A DNA stretch of 64,000 nt. Origin: Alloalcanivorax venustensis ISO4 (GTDB lineage Bacteria > Pseudomonadota > Gammaproteobacteria > Pseudomonadales > Alcanivoracaceae). Both the position numbers and the translations under genes were made by a program. The notes under the pieces were generated by a model that was not told the DNA's origin, ran no database searches, and worked only from the letters and a program-made list of their open reading frames with translations. The stretch covers positions 41,774 to 105,773 of the forward strand of contig NZ_ARXR01000009.1 of assembly GCF_015356855.1 (NCBI RefSeq). Direction: 5' to 3'. Within the stretch, counting starts at the first letter, position 1; each line of letters begins with the position of its first letter. Below, piece after piece: positions 63,958 through 64,000 of the stretch.

Positions 63958-63986
63958 ACTATAAATCTACACACGGAGTCTGTCAA
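63958..63986 (-). promoter_or_regulatory. Near-consensus promoter of the XRE regulator
   Basis: On the minus strand TTGACA (63986-63981), 17 bases, TATAGT (63963-63958). The gene starts at 63934, giving a leader of about 17 bases. GACT and AGTC elements flank the spacer and could be self-binding half sites. Confidence 0.75.
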
Positions 63987-64000
63987 CATAGTTGGCACAT

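Overview
The window is a 64 kb piece of a high-GC gammaproteobacterial chromosome. Gene content (glutaryl-CoA dehydrogenase with its CoA-transferase and LysR regulator, a bacterial FAN1 nuclease, many efflux pumps, esterases, VOC and SDR enzymes) resembles Alcanivorax-like or Pseudomonas-like marine and soil bacteria; the genus is an inference. Genes are densely packed, often with ATGA start/stop overlaps. I saw no rRNA, tRNA, CRISPR array, transposase or integrase.

Layout. 1-3207: 5' part of a large secreted vWA protein (its C-terminus lies outside the window). 3395-7314: two-gene DNA repair operon, a FAN1-type VRR-NUC nuclease followed by a nuclease-helicase, with a hairpin over the first start codon. 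7364-10881: glutarate catabolism (caiB-type CoA-transferase, gcdH, divergent gcdR) with a clear palindromic operator. 10859-19210: di-haem peroxidase with a small secreted partner, a transporter, a Tat-exported aldo-keto reductase, a YCII protein with an efflux pump, DegV, thioredoxin and DUF2238. 19375-25822: Rieske oxygenase, RIO kinase, proline-racemase-like enzyme with its oxidoreductase partner, and a lipoprotein. 25981-36000: LuxR/hydrolase fusion, nucleotidyltransferase, a subclass B1 metallo-beta-lactamase, carotenoid oxygenase, AraC regulator, and two tandem type-B carboxylesterase lipoproteins. 35997-36649: HigBA-like toxin-antitoxin. 36836-54726: metabolic and efflux genes, including a TetR-controlled MFS/HlyD pump, a RhuM-Fic fusion, a truncated DUF421 gene and a frameshifted SDR gene.

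The right end, 54859-63934, is the accessory region. It starts with an AbiE system (AbiEi and AbiEii) whose promoter implies a leaderless mRNA. After a SnoaL-like/TetR pair with a perfect operator comes the most unusual structure: an intact lldD-type gene (62503-63639) and two partial copies of its 3' end (60357-60761 and 57898-58027), all in the same orientation. The spaces between them hold hipBA, a brnA relic, higA and a higB relic in one interval, and a two-gene membrane-protein module plus brnTA in the other. I read this as serial accretion of stability or defence modules at the 3' end of lldD, each event displacing an older 3' end. An XRE regulator with a near-consensus promoter closes the window.
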